A DNA stretch of 64,000 bases from Mycobacterium rhizamassiliense (GCF_900157375.1 NZ_LT721901.1:3520315-3584314), one strand, 5' to 3'; numbered from the stretch's first letter, positions 55,289 through 64,000 are shown. Translations and numbers: made by a program. Notes: a model not told the origin generated them from the sequence alone.

Positions 55289-56955
55289 TGGCCGCCCACT
55301 TCGGCCGCCGCGCGATATCCGCGCACCGCCACCGGCGCGAACACCGCGACGAGGGCGCCGGCCCACAGGGCCGCCTGCCAGAGCGGCCCGAGCACCGGTC
55401 CGCCCGCCGCGAGCGCGCGCATCGCCTCGATGGTCGGTGAGATCGGCTGGAAGCGCACCACCGGTTGCAGCCAGCCCGGAAACACCTCGGCCGGCGCGAC
55501 GCCGGTATTGAGGAACAGCAGCACGATGCAGCCCGCGCCCAGCCAGGTCACCATCGCCTTGCCGTCCGCGCGAGTCGCGATCGCGATCACCACCGTGGCC
55601 ATTCCGGCCGAAATCGCCACCGGCAGTAGTACAAAGGCCGGCACCCCGATCCAGCCGTAGGTGAATCGCAGACCCAAAGCGATCCCGAAGATCGTGAGCA
55701 CTATCGCGGACACGGTGGCGCGGGCGACCTCGGCGATCAGTCGGCCCGCCAGGGCGCTGGCGCGGTGAACCGGCTGTACCCACAGCCGAGCCAGCAGGCC
55801 GGACTCGCGCTCCGCAGGCAATGCCAGGCCGGCGCCGAGGGTTCCGAAAATGGCGCCGACGACCGCACACATCGGCACCAAGCCGTACAGGCTGTCGTGC
55901 CCGGTGACGGCCAGCACCGCCTTGCCGATCAGCAATTTGTAGACGATGAGGAGCAGGGTGGGAAACAACAACGCTTGCACCGCGACAATCGGGTCGCGTC
56001 GCCAGCGGCGCAGCAGCCGCCCCGCCTCCAGGCCGCTTTGCGTGACGAATGCCACCAGCGATGCCCGGGCCGAAATTCCTTTCCCCGCATCCATATTCGC
56101 CGTTAGCACCGGAGCGGCGCAGGTCTGTTCGGCAGCGGAGGCCGCACCGGTGGGCCGGGACGCGCCCGAAAGCCCTGCGCCATGACGGCGTTGCATCCGC
56201 ACCGCGAGCACACCGAACAGCGTCTGCAACGCGAGGCACCACGCCCACGTCACCGTCAGGCCGGTGGCCGTGGCGTGACCGGCGGCAAGCTGCCGCAGCG
56301 TCTCGGTGACCTGCGACACCGGCTGGTAGCGAACGAACCCGCCCAGCCACCGCGGAAATGAGTCCGCCGGCGCGATACCGGTGGACAGCAGGACAAGCAG
56401 CAATTGGGGTAGCAGTAGCAGTTGGCTGGACGACTCGACGGAGCCCACGCGGGAGCCCAGAGCGTCGGCCCCGAGGCACACCGCCATCGCGAACGCCATC
56501 ACGATGAGCGCAAACAGGACCGCATCGCCCGGGGTGCCGGCCATGCGGAAGCCGAACACGCAGCCGATCGCGATACTGGCGATCAGCGCGATCGTGGCGC
56601 GCAGCAGGCAGTAAAGCATCCGCGCGGCCAGCGGCACAATTGCCGGAATCGGCAGGGTGCGAAAGCGAAACCCCAAGCCGGACAACCTATCCCGGGCCGC
56701 CCGGTCGGCGGTCGTCATCGCACCGAACAGCATGGCCTGGACGATGACCACCGGAAGGACGTACTGCGTATACGTCATCCGTCCGGTGTCGATGAGGGAA
56801 CCGAGAACCAACGTGAAGCCCAGGAAGCAGCCCACGGGTGCCAGGACCGCAAACAACAAGTCGGCGTCGCGCCGGGCGCCCGATATCGTGCGCAGGGTCA
56901 GTGCGGCGAGCGCTTGCAGCGAAGGGCTATGGGCTACAGAGGGACGGGATTGCAT
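55285..56955 (-). CDS. Two-in-one ABC-2 type permease (DrrB/DrrC-like fusion)
   Basis: 556 residues with two homologous ABC-2 membrane domains. Each has about six TM helices and ends in a similar segment: STGIAPADSFPRWLGGFVRY and PVSQVTETLRQLAAG in the first half, NTGVAPAEVFPGWLQPVVRF and PISPTIEAMRALAAG in the second. A linker with ANMDAGKGISARASLVAF joins them. This is a DrrB-DrrC-like exporter in one chain; no ATPase gene is adjacent. Start ATG 56955 (MQSRPSVAHS), overlapping the PapA-like gene by 29 bases. Likely exports a lipid made by its neighbours. Confidence 0.88.
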   Translation of the reverse strand: MQSRPSVAHSPSLQALAALTLRTISGARRDADLLFAVLAPVGCFLGFTLVLGSLIDTGRMTYTQYVLPVVIVQAMLFGAMTTADRAARDRLSGLGFRFRTLPIPAIVPLAARMLYCLLRATIALIASIAIGCVFGFRMAGTPGDAVLFALIVMAFAMAVCLGADALGSRVGSVESSSQLLLLPQLLLVLLSTGIAPADSFPRWLGGFVRYQPVSQVTETLRQLAAGHATATGLTVTWAWCLALQTLFGVLAVRMQRRHGAGLSGASRPTGAASAAEQTCAAPVLTANMDAGKGISARASLVAFVTQSGLEAGRLLRRWRRDPIVAVQALLFPTLLLIVYKLLIGKAVLAVTGHDSLYGLVPMCAVVGAIFGTLGAGLALPAERESGLLARLWVQPVHRASALAGRLIAEVARATVSAIVLTIFGIALGLRFTYGWIGVPAFVLLPVAISAGMATVVIAIATRADGKAMVTWLGAGCIVLLFLNTGVAPAEVFPGWLQPVVRFQPISPTIEAMRALAAGGPVLGPLWQAALWAGALVAVFAPVAVRGYRAAAEVGGQ

Positions 56956-58321
56956 CAGACACCCGGGTGAACTCGGCACGCATCGCCTCGACGTAGCGTC
57001 GCACGGATCTGCGGGCGACGTCCGTTCCGGGGTACGCGACCACCAATTGCGTTCTCTCGTGCATGCGGTTGACCCACATGCACACCGTTTCCGACAGCCG
57101 GTTGTCGCCCCAGACGCCCGCCCGCAGGCCGTCAAAGCTGTGACCGAACGGCAGCTTGCGGATGTCGATGTAAGACAGCATCGGGACGGGACGGTCCGGA
57201 ACTTCGATGGGGCCCAACGAATCGTACGGCGTCTCGAGCAGGTGGTAGTACGGCACCGCGCCGAGGGTGGTGTTCGCGTCGAAGGACGCCTGGGCGGCGC
57301 TGGCCGCCTCGTCGAACGACGCACCGGCGGTCGGAATCGTCAGCGGCACGAAGCTGGCCAGCCAGCCGACCGCGGTGGCGTGGGCGAGATCTCGACGGTT
57401 GTCGAACGGGGTGAGCCCGAAATAGGTTGCGGCGCCGGTCAATCGATGCTCAGCCAGGGCCGCGCAGGCGAAAACACCGCCGCTGAAGCGCGCTCCCGCG
57501 GCGCGGCACGCGGCTTCGAACCGTCGACCCTGCTCGTCATCGATCAAGTCGAAGACGTCGATGGCTCCGGGTGTATCGGCTGCCGCATCGCCCAGTTCCA
57601 ATGGAAATCTCGGTAGGGAACCGTTGTTCGCCACGAGAAATGCCTGCCACGAACGGATCTCGGGTGACTCATCGGTGAGGCTGCGGATGTAGGAGCGCTG
57701 ATTCGCGCTGTATTCGCGATGGCTGGGCGCCGGCGTGAGTGCGCTCGGCGCCTTTTGCAGCGAGGTGAAGTACATCGTCTGGATGTCGAGGAATATCACC
57801 CCGGCCGACATGCCATCGGCGCGTAAGTGGTCGATGGCGATATAGACGGTGAACTGGTCGGTCCCCTGAATGATCCCGAAGGTAAAGCAGTCCCATTGCA
57901 GGGGATCGGGCGTATCCAGAATAAGTTTGCGGATCTGGGAAGGGGTCATCCTTCCCAGATCCTTTGGCGACACGGTGATCTTCTCCGGTTCGGCGATGAC
58001 ATAGCGAAGGATTTCTTCGTCGCCGCCGAATTCAAACCGGTCGTGATATGTGTCGTGCCGCCGCAGATGAGTGTTCAGGGCGTGCGTCATTGCGGGGATA
58101 TCGCAAATGCCGTCGATCTCCCAGGCGCCAATGCATAGCCGCGGGATATCGCGGCCGCGGCTGACCTGGCGCCGGTAATAACGAAGATGCTGAGATTGCT
58201 GATGGCTCACCGGCGCCGGGTGGGCCAGCGCTTCGGCCGCGGAGGCATGCGTGCTCGCCGTGGGATACCAGGACACGACGGTGCCCTCGGCTGTCCAGTC
58301 GTCAACCGTCCCCAGAAACAT
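56927..58321 (-). CDS. PapA-type acyltransferase
   Basis: 464 residues resembling polyketide-associated (PapA) acyltransferases. The catalytic motif is His165-LRA-Asp169-Gly170 in YIAIDHLRADGMS, with the second conserved region ATYFGLTPFDNRRD and VGWLASFVPLTI. PapA proteins esterify trehalose or other glycolipids with fatty acyl or polyketide chains at the membrane. It is the first gene of the operon PapA-permease-acyltransferase-membrane protein, preceded by a 396-bp region without genes. No polyketide synthase, FadD or MmpL gene is nearby in this window. Confidence 0.87.
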   Translation of the reverse strand: MFLGTVDDWTAEGTVVSWYPTASTHASAAEALAHPAPVSHQQSQHLRYYRRQVSRGRDIPRLCIGAWEIDGICDIPAMTHALNTHLRRHDTYHDRFEFGGDEEILRYVIAEPEKITVSPKDLGRMTPSQIRKLILDTPDPLQWDCFTFGIIQGTDQFTVYIAIDHLRADGMSAGVIFLDIQTMYFTSLQKAPSALTPAPSHREYSANQRSYIRSLTDESPEIRSWQAFLVANNGSLPRFPLELGDAAADTPGAIDVFDLIDDEQGRRFEAACRAAGARFSGGVFACAALAEHRLTGAATYFGLTPFDNRRDLAHATAVGWLASFVPLTIPTAGASFDEAASAAQASFDANTTLGAVPYYHLLETPYDSLGPIEVPDRPVPMLSYIDIRKLPFGHSFDGLRAGVWGDNRLSETVCMWVNRMHERTQLVVAYPGTDVARRSVRRYVEAMRAEFTRVSDAIPSLCSP

Positions 58322-58717
58322 GCGCCCCCTTTCGTTCGTCCGCTCGCGACGCCGGTCCGGAAGACATTAACGTCGCCGCGCATGAGTCGCACGATGACGT
58401 TGAGCGCCGAGGGAAGTCTTGTTACGCAGATCCGAGGAAGTGCCGCAGCGCTAACTGCATCGGGTAATGCGCACGAAACTTTATGCTCACCGTGGTTTGA
58501 GGGACGTCGTCCACGCTGTCCCACAGCCTAAATCGCTCATCGAATTCGCGCGGTGAATCAAAAAATTCCCCCCAAAACCACAGAACTCTGCCAGGAACGC
58601 CGATGACACTATCCGACTCGCGGCGTGCGCGCTCGTTGAGCGCTGCGACGCCGCGATGACGAGAATGCCGAAAGATCGGGAAACCTCGTCATGGGGAAAA
58701 GATTTCGCGTGCTCGCG
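58322..58717. other. 396-bp upstream region of the PapA operon
   Basis: This is non-coding on my reading and clearly more AT-rich than its surroundings, with a C/A-rich tract (AAAAAATTCCCCCCAAAAC) near 58558-58576. It probably holds the operon promoter and the transcription end of the cyclase gene. Frames that cross it overlap the PapA gene in antisense and show no family features. Confidence 0.45.
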
Positions 58718-60325
58718 TTACGCCAGCGAAGCAAGCCGGGTGGGGTGGTCGTGCCCGCGGAGCGTCACGGTATCGCCCAAAGACCAACGGGCACGCTCGT
58801 TTTCGCTTGCTCCCCGCACCACGTCCTCGGTCGCCAGCATTCGGCCCGGGTGCGACTTGGCTAATTCGCACAGCCTCGCCGCCTCGTTGACCGGCTCGCC
58901 GATGACGGTGTACTCAAATCGTTCCTTGGCGCCGACGTTGCCGGCCACCACCTGCCCGGCGGAAACGCCGATGCCGGCCGTTAGTTCGGGCATCTCGTCG
59001 GCCATGCGGTGGCAGATGGCGCGCGCGGCGGCCAGCGCTTCGTCTTCGGGGCAGTCCAGGCGATTCGGGGCGCCGAAGATCGCCAGCGACGCGTCGCCTT
59101 CGAACTTGTTGACCAGCCCGTGGTGTCGATCGACCTCTTCGACGACGATCGCGAAAAACCGGTTGAGTACTCCCACCACATCGACCGGCCGTTGGCTCGT
59201 CACCAGCTGCGTGCTGCCGATGATGTCGATGAACACGACGGCGACATGCCGTTCTTCCCCACCCAGTTTCGGGCGCTCACGCTCGGCGGCCAGGGCGACT
59301 TCGCGCCCGACATGCCGACCGAAGAGATCGCGCACCCGCTCGCGTTCGCGCAGGCCGTCGACCATCGCGTTGAATCCGCGCTGCAGCTCGCCGAGCTCTG
59401 TGCCGTCGAACACGACGAGGTCGCCCCGCAAATCGCCCTTCTCGACACGCCTGAGCGCCGCACGGACCACCCGGACGGGTGTCGCGGTCAGCCAGGACAG
59501 GATCCACATCAGCACGAAGCCGAAGATCAGTGCGGCAGTGGATATCACCAAGACGGCGACCGCCAGTTGCGTCTTGCTGAGGTTGTCGAGCAGCACGCCG
59601 CCCAGCAGCGCGGTGACGATGATCCCGAGGACCGGCACGCCGGACCCGAGCAGCCAGACCGTGAGGGTCCGGCCCATGATGCCCGGTGCCAGCCGCCGCG
59701 GCGCTTGGCCGGCCTCGAGGGCCTGGGCGGCCACCGGCCGCAGTGCGAACTCGGCGAACAGGTAGGACGCGGTTGCCACCAAGATGCCGCAGAAGCTCAC
59801 CGAGAAACCCACGATCGGGATGAACAGCTTGTTCGTCAGTCCGTAGAGCGTGGTCAGCAGCGCCGCCCCGACGCCCCACAGGACCAGCACCCCGAGCGCC
59901 AGCCAGAACGGCGCCAGGAAGGTGTGGCGTTCGTCTTCCAGGGTCGGCTTGCGCTCTTCGATGGCCCACCGCAGTGCGGTCATGGTCCGGCGGGTGATCC
60001 CGTAGGCCCCGAGCGCCAGCGCGACCGCTACGTATCCGGGCGCGACGGCGAAGGTGATCCACGCCGGCGCGTCGCTGAAGATGCTGGGTGAGGGCAGCGC
60101 GACGGCCAGCAGCAGGACGGCCACGCCGATCCCGATCAGGTTCGTCGCCAGGATGAAGACGGTCAAAATGAGCTGAATGCGTACCCGGCGGCGGGCCTGG
60201 CTCTCGCTGACCCGCCCCAGCAGCAGGGAACCGTAGGCGGGCGTCTCCTGGAGCCGGCCGCTCTGACGGGTTACCGTCTCGAGCACCCGGCCCAAGCGTT
60301 GCGCCAAGGTCCTGTTCGCCGACAT
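58718..60325 (-). CDS. Membrane adenylate cyclase with HAMP domain (Rv1318c/Rv1319c/Rv1320c-type)
   Basis: 535 residues: six TM helices in the first 275 residues, a HAMP linker (about 275-330, LTATPVRVVRAALRRVEKGD), then a class III cyclase domain. It starts HVAVVFIDIIGSTQLVTS (metal Asp) and continues with LVNKFEGDASLAIFGAPN (substrate Lys and second Asp) and GIGVSAGQVVAGNVGAKERF, YTVIGEPVNEAARL. It makes cAMP from ATP. M. tuberculosis has three such genes in tandem at this place; here I see one. Divergent from nucS, 44 bp apart. Confidence 0.93.
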   Translation of the reverse strand: MSANRTLAQRLGRVLETVTRQSGRLQETPAYGSLLLGRVSESQARRRVRIQLILTVFILATNLIGIGVAVLLLAVALPSPSIFSDAPAWITFAVAPGYVAVALALGAYGITRRTMTALRWAIEERKPTLEDERHTFLAPFWLALGVLVLWGVGAALLTTLYGLTNKLFIPIVGFSVSFCGILVATASYLFAEFALRPVAAQALEAGQAPRRLAPGIMGRTLTVWLLGSGVPVLGIIVTALLGGVLLDNLSKTQLAVAVLVISTAALIFGFVLMWILSWLTATPVRVVRAALRRVEKGDLRGDLVVFDGTELGELQRGFNAMVDGLRERERVRDLFGRHVGREVALAAERERPKLGGEERHVAVVFIDIIGSTQLVTSQRPVDVVGVLNRFFAIVVEEVDRHHGLVNKFEGDASLAIFGAPNRLDCPEDEALAAARAICHRMADEMPELTAGIGVSAGQVVAGNVGAKERFEYTVIGEPVNEAARLCELAKSHPGRMLATEDVVRGASENERARWSLGDTVTLRGHDHPTRLASLA

Positions 60326-60369
60326 GGTGGCGTCAGCCTAATTTGTCGGGTGCCCTCTAAGGTGGTCGG

Positions 60370-61041
60370 GTGCGTCTAGTGATCGCCCAGTGCACCGTCG
60401 ACTACGTCGGCCGGCTCACCGCGCATCTGCCGTCGGCCCGCAGGTTGTTGCTCTTCAAGGCGGACGGGTCGGTCAGCGTGCACGCCGACGACCGCGCCTA
60501 CAAGCCGCTCAACTGGATGAGCCCGCCGTGCTGGCTGACCGAGGAGGCCACCGGCGAAGCCCCGGTGTGGGTCGTCGAGAACAAGGCGGGTGAGCAGCTG
60601 CGCATCACCGTCGAGGAGATCGAGCACGACTCCAGCCACGATCTGGGTGTCGACCCCGGGTTGGTCAAGGACGGTGTGGAGGCTCATCTGCAGGCGTTGC
60701 TCGCCGAACACGTGCAGTTGCTCGGTGAGGGCTACACGTTGGTGCGCCGCGAGTACATGACCGCGATCGGGCCCGTCGATCTGCTGTGCCGCGACGAGGG
60801 GGGCGGCTCGGTCGCCGTGGAGATCAAGCGGCGCGGCGAGATCGACGGCGTCGAGCAGCTGACGCGCTATCTCGAATTGCTGAATCGGGACACCGTTTTG
60901 GCACCGGTCAAGGGGGTGTTCGCCGCCCAGCAGATTAAGCCGCAGGCGCGAACTTTAGCCACCGACCGCGGGATTCGTTGCCTGACACTGGATTACGACA
61001 AGATGCGGGGAATGGACAGCGACGAGTACCGGCTGTTCTGA
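60370..61041 (+). CDS. nucS: Mismatch-specific endonuclease NucS (EndoMS)
   Basis: A 223-residue enzyme that cuts both strands at base mismatches, the core of the non-canonical mismatch repair of actinobacteria that lack MutS/MutL. The RecB-like nuclease motif is Asp137 (GPVDLLC), Glu151 and Lys153 (VAVEIKRRG). The C-terminus DEYRLF resembles a beta-clamp-binding tail. The GTG at 60370 follows TAAGGT by 6 bases (leaderless). Equivalent to Rv1321. Confidence 0.96.
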   Translation: MRLVIAQCTVDYVGRLTAHLPSARRLLLFKADGSVSVHADDRAYKPLNWMSPPCWLTEEATGEAPVWVVENKAGEQLRITVEEIEHDSSHDLGVDPGLVKDGVEAHLQALLAEHVQLLGEGYTLVRREYMTAIGPVDLLCRDEGGGSVAVEIKRRGEIDGVEQLTRYLELLNRDTVLAPVKGVFAAQQIKPQARTLATDRGIRCLTLDYDKMRGMDSDEYRLF

Positions 61042-61065
61042 GTTCCGGGGATTAGACTTGCCGGC

Positions 61066-61374
61066 ATGGCCCGGCGCCGCACACCGCCCCGCCGACAGCA
61101 GCCGCCCGCGCTGTCGTCGACCTTGCGGCGGGTGGAGACGGGGCCCGACGGCTACGAATACGAAGTGCGCGCGATAGCCGCGGCCCGCGCCGTCAAGACG
61201 TACCGCTGCCCGGGCTGCGACCACGAAATCCGTTCCGGCACTGCTCATGTGGTGGTGTGGCCGACGGGCTCGGACCTGGGCGGGTCGCACACCGGCGTCG
61301 AGGACCGGCGACATTGGCACACGCCGTGCTGGACCAATCGAACAAGCCGCACCCCCACCCGAAAGTGGTCGTGA
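61066..61374 (+). CDS. Conserved zinc-ribbon protein (Rv1322-type)
   Basis: 102 residues with a basic N-terminus (MARRRTPPRRQQPP), a central domain (GPDGYEYEVRAIAAARAVKT), a Cys pair in YRCPGCDHEI and later HWHTPCW, which together could bind zinc. Conserved next to nucS in mycobacteria; the function is unknown. TAGACT ends 7 bases before the ATG at 61066, so it has its own leaderless promoter. Confidence 0.82.
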   Translation: MARRRTPPRRQQPPALSSTLRRVETGPDGYEYEVRAIAAARAVKTYRCPGCDHEIRSGTAHVVVWPTGSDLGGSHTGVEDRRHWHTPCWTNRTSRTPTRKWS

Positions 61375-61385
61375 TCTAGGTCGAG

Positions 61386-61841
61386 CTAGGAAGCGGGCTC
61401 GACGAGCTCGATCAGAACGCCGCCGGCGTCCTTGGGGTGGATGAAATTGATCCGCGAGTTCGCGGTCCCGCGCCGGGCGGCGTCGTAGACCAGCCGCACG
61501 TTCTGCTCGCGCAGCTGCTCGCAGATGGTGTCCAGATCGCTGACCCGAACGGCCATCTGCTGGATGCCAGGTCCGCGCTTGTCCATGAATTTCGCGATCG
61601 TCGACGTGTCGTCCAGCGGGGCCATCAGCTGGAGCTGCGCGCTGGTGCCGGGCACGGCCAGCATCGCCTCGCGGATTCCCTGGTCGTCGTTGACTTCCTC
61701 GTGCACCAGGATCATGCCGAGGTGGTCGTGGTACCAGGCGATGGCGGCGTCTAGGTCGGCGACTGCAATGCCGACGTGATCGAGGCCGGTCACCAGGGAG
61801 GTGGCGAGGAGGTGACGGGCGTCAACTTGATCGGTCGTCAT
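61386..61841 (-). CDS. Methylmalonyl-CoA epimerase
   Basis: A 151-residue VOC-fold enzyme interconverting (R)- and (S)-methylmalonyl-CoA in propionate metabolism. VTGLDHVGIAVADLDAAIAW supplies the first metal His. GPGIQQMAVRVSDLDTICEQ and INFIHPKDAGGVLIELVEP supply the rest, including the C-terminal Glu. Corresponds to Rv1322A. The ATG at 61841 is chosen as the first before the fold; a very long antisense frame extends into fadA4 but is a shadow. Divergent from fadA4. Confidence 0.93.
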   Translation of the reverse strand: MTTDQVDARHLLATSLVTGLDHVGIAVADLDAAIAWYHDHLGMILVHEEVNDDQGIREAMLAVPGTSAQLQLMAPLDDTSTIAKFMDKRGPGIQQMAVRVSDLDTICEQLREQNVRLVYDAARRGTANSRINFIHPKDAGGVLIELVEPAS

Positions 61842-61922
61842 CTCATAAAGGTAACCTGACGGCAAAGAATGCGCTTCTCCGGGAGGCCGAACTGGCCTGC
61901 CGCGCATGGCCAGGAGGTTGTG

Positions 61923-63104
61923 ATGACGACGTCGGTGATCGTTGCTGGAGCGCGGACCCCGATCGGCAAGTTGATGGGTTCGCTGAAGGATTTCTCGGGC
62001 AGCGATCTGGGCGCCATCGCGATCAGCGGCGCGCTGGAAAAGGCCAACGTCCCGGCCTCGTTGGTCGAGTACGTGATCATGGGCCAGGTACTGACCGCCG
62101 GCGCCGGCCAGATGCCCGCCCGGCAGGCGGCCGTGGCGGCGGGCATCGGCTGGGACGTCCCGGCGCTGACGATCAACAAGATGTGCCTGTCCGGCATCGA
62201 CGCGATCGCCCTGGCTGACCAGCTCATTCGTGCGGGTGAGTTCGACGTGGTGGTCGCCGGCGGTCAGGAATCCATGTCGAAGGCGCCGCACCTGCTGATG
62301 GACAGCCGGGCGGGCTACAAATACGGCGACGTGACGGTCCTGGACCACATGGCCTACGACGGCCTGCACGACGTGTTCACGGACCAGCCGATGGGCGCGC
62401 TCACCGAGCAGCGCAACGACGTGGACAAGTTCACCCGCGCCGAGCAGGACGAGTTCGCTGCGCAGTCGCATCAGAAGGCCGCGGCGGCGTGGAAGGACGG
62501 GGTCTTCACTGACGAGGTGGTGTCGGTGAACATTCCGCAGCGCAAGGGCGATCCGCTGCAGTTCAGCGAGGACGAGGGCATTCGCGCAAACACCACGGCC
62601 GATTCGCTGGCCGGCCTCAAACCGGCTTTCCGCAAGGACGGCACCATCACCGCCGGCTCGGCGTCGCAGATTTCCGACGGCGCCTGCGCGGTAGTGGTGA
62701 TGAACAAGGAAAAGGCGCAGGAACTGGGCCTGACCTGGCTTGTCGAGATCGGTGCTCACGGCGTGGTCGCCGGCCCCGACTCGACGCTGCAGTCGCAGCC
62801 GGCGAACGCGATCAAGAAGGCGCTCAGCCGCGAGGGCATCACTGCTGACCAGCTGGACGTCGTGGAGATCAACGAGGCGTTCGCCGCCGTCTCGCTGGCC
62901 TCGACGCGCGAGCTGGGTATCGACCCCGAGATCGTCAACGTCAACGGCGGGGCGATCGCGGTCGGGCACCCGATCGGCATGTCCGGCGCCCGGATCACGC
63001 TGCACGCCGCTCTCGAGCTGGCGCGACGCGGTAGCGGCTACGCGGTCGCCGCGCTGTGCGGTGCGGGCGGTCAGGGCGACGCCCTGATTTTGCGGGCGGG
63101 TTAG
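61923..63104 (+). CDS. fadA4: Acetyl-CoA acetyltransferase (thiolase) FadA4
   Basis: A 393-residue thiolase. The acylated cysteine is Cys88 in [12 protein letters not shown], and the other catalytic residues are in [19 protein letters not shown] (His) and [12 protein letters not shown] (Cys). It condenses or cleaves acetoacetyl-CoA and related 3-ketoacyl-CoA. The length is that of Rv1323. Ribosome site CAGGAGGTTGTG precedes the ATG. Its neighbour methylmalonyl-CoA epimerase is divergent across 81 bp. Confidence 0.96.
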   Translation: MTTSVIVAGARTPIGKLMGSLKDFSGSDLGAIAISGALEKANVPASLVEYVIMGQVLTAGAGQMPARQAAVAAGIGWDVPALTINKMCLSGIDAIALADQLIRAGEFDVVVAGGQESMSKAPHLLMDSRAGYKYGDVTVLDHMAYDGLHDVFTDQPMGALTEQRNDVDKFTRAEQDEFAAQSHQKAAAAWKDGVFTDEVVSVNIPQRKGDPLQFSEDEGIRANTTADSLAGLKPAFRKDGTITAGSASQISDGACAVVVMNKEKAQELGLTWLVEIGAHGVVAGPDSTLQSQPANAIKKALSREGITADQLDVVEINEAFAAVSLASTRELGIDPEIVNVNGGAIAVGHPIGMSGARITLHAALELARRGSGYAVAALCGAGGQGDALILRAG

Positions 63105-63282
63105 CTGGCCGCGGTGGTGTCGCCGACGTTGCTGGAACTGAATCTCCGTGTGCCGTTGTGATCTTGGTCATAAGCCCTGGTTACCAGCCAGTAGAGCGAC
63201 GATCTCGGATTTGTTTGCCGGCGCATGAGCCTGGGCGCCACCGGGTGGATCGTTAGCCGGCACGCATGACAGACTTGACGGC

Positions 63283-64000
63283 GTGACGCGTCCGCGACCT
63301 CCGATCGGGCCCGCGCTGACGGGTGCGGTCGACTTATCCGGTCTCAAGCAGCGAGCCCAACAGTCCCCGCCGGCGGGTGCGCCCGGCGACCGGGCGGTCC
63401 AGCCGCCGTCGGGTGCCGTGGGTGGTACCGAGATCACCGAGGCCAATTTCGAGAACGACGTGCTGCTGCGTTCCGACGAGGTGCCGGTCGTGGTGGTGTT
63501 GTGGTCGCCGCGCAGCGAGGTGTGCGTCGACCTGGTCGACACGCTGTCGGGGTTGGCCGCCGAGGACACCGGCAAGTGGTCGCTGGGAACGGTCAACGTC
63601 GACGTGGCGCCCAGGGTGGCCCAGATATTCGGTGTCGAGGCCGTGCCGACCGTGGTGGCATTGGCTGCGGGACAGCCGGTATCGAGCTTCCAGGGCCCCC
63701 AGCCCGCCGACCAGCTGCGCCGCTGGCTGGACTCCCTGCTCTCGGCGACGGCCGGAAAGCTCAAGGGCGCAACGGGTTCCGAGGACGCCGCGGAGGTCGA
63801 CCCGGAGCTGGCGCAGGCGCGCCAGCATCTGGAGGCGGGCGACTTCGACGCGGCCAAGCAGTCGTATCAGGCGATCCTGGAGGTGAACCCGGGCAGCGTC
63901 GAGGCCAAGGGCGCGATCCGGCAGATCGACTTCCTCAGCCGCGCAACCACGCAGCGCCCGGACGCCGTGGCCGTCGCGGACGCGGCGCCCACGGATATCG
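63283..64000 (+). CDS. Thioredoxin-like protein without CxxC, YbbN/Rv1324 type (C-terminus beyond window)
   Basis: The GTG at 63283 opens a frame to the window end (239 codons). A proline-rich start is followed by a thioredoxin fold (about 48-155) whose active site is WSPRSEVCVD in place of WCGPC, so the CxxC dithiol is missing. cis-Pro is kept in VEAVPTVVAL. From about 170 a TPR-like region begins (QARQHLEAGDFDAAKQSYQA). This is the layout of YbbN/CnoX chaperone-like proteins. CAGACT ends 7 bases before the GTG. Confidence 0.85.
   Translation, partial: MTRPRPPIGPALTGAVDLSGLKQRAQQSPPAGAPGDRAVQPPSGAVGGTEITEANFENDVLLRSDEVPVVVVLWSPRSEVCVDLVDTLSGLAAEDTGKWSLGTVNVDVAPRVAQIFGVEAVPTVVALAAGQPVSSFQGPQPADQLRRWLDSLLSATAGKLKGATGSEDAAEVDPELAQARQHLEAGDFDAAKQSYQAILEVNPGSVEAKGAIRQIDFLSRATTQRPDAVAVADAAPTDI

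Noticed and set aside
61842-63005. Extension of the epimerase frame over most of fadA4 on the minus strand
   Set aside because: Only the last 151 codons form a VOC protein; the rest is the antisense of fadA4.

Overview
The window is high-GC mycobacterial chromosome. The core gene order is that of the Mycobacterium tuberculosis segment Rv1282c to Rv1324: oppC-oppB, canA, cysD-cysNC, Rrf2 regulator, argS-lysA-hom-thrC-thrB, rho-rpmE-prfA-prmC-tsaC-wecA, the ATP synthase operon, murA, rrs-rrl-rrf, ogt-alkA, adenylate cyclase, nucS, methylmalonyl-CoA epimerase, fadA4 and a thioredoxin-like gene. A single rrn operon placed behind murA is the slow-grower arrangement. The 16S gene, however, has a shortened helix-18 region and a hypervariable region A that resembles the M. 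simiae / M. genavense / M. triplex group as I remember it. A member of the M. simiae complex is the best guess, and the species is not resolved.

Layout. 1-5343: peptide permease (end only), carbonic anhydrase, sulfate activation and its probable Rrf2 regulator. 5340-16782: an accessory stretch not in the M. tuberculosis order. It holds two VOC proteins, an F420-type oxidoreductase, an RCK-flanked K+ channel, a Nudix hydrolase, two related small secreted proteins around a DUF1345 membrane protein, a PAS/ANTAR regulator behind a SigF-like promoter, a TetR/epimerase pair, two SDRs, an AhpD-like protein and a Ddn-like protein. 16804-25557: tRNA-Arg(CCG), argS, the lysine/threonine branch of the aspartate pathway, and rho. 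25736-38460: translation factors, decaprenyl-phosphate GlcNAc-phosphate transferase, and a complete F1Fo ATP synthase operon with the mycobacterial b-delta fusion. 38480-45877: cobalamin adenosyltransferase, murA, tandem rrn promoters, 16S-23S-5S and a strong intrinsic terminator. 45887-47862: alkylation repair (ogt, alkA).

48006-58321 is a second accessory block, where M. tuberculosis runs directly from alkA to the adenylate cyclases. It contains an EXPERA-family membrane gene broken by one in-frame TAG, a fused HadA/HadB-type dehydratase, a TesB thioesterase, an alpha-ketoglutarate dioxygenase, a Ddn-like protein, and a tightly overlapping four-gene minus-strand operon. That operon encodes a PapA-type acyltransferase, a two-in-one ABC-2 permease without an ATPase, a second HxxxD acyltransferase and a polytopic membrane protein. 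It looks like a surface-lipid acylation and export locus and is the most interesting unit here. 58718-64000 returns to the core order.

Many genes have a TAnnnT-like -10 box 6-8 nt before the start codon, which points to widespread leaderless transcription and helped choose starts. I saw no CRISPR array, insertion sequence or prophage. All functions are inferred by reading translations and from family knowledge; no database search was run.
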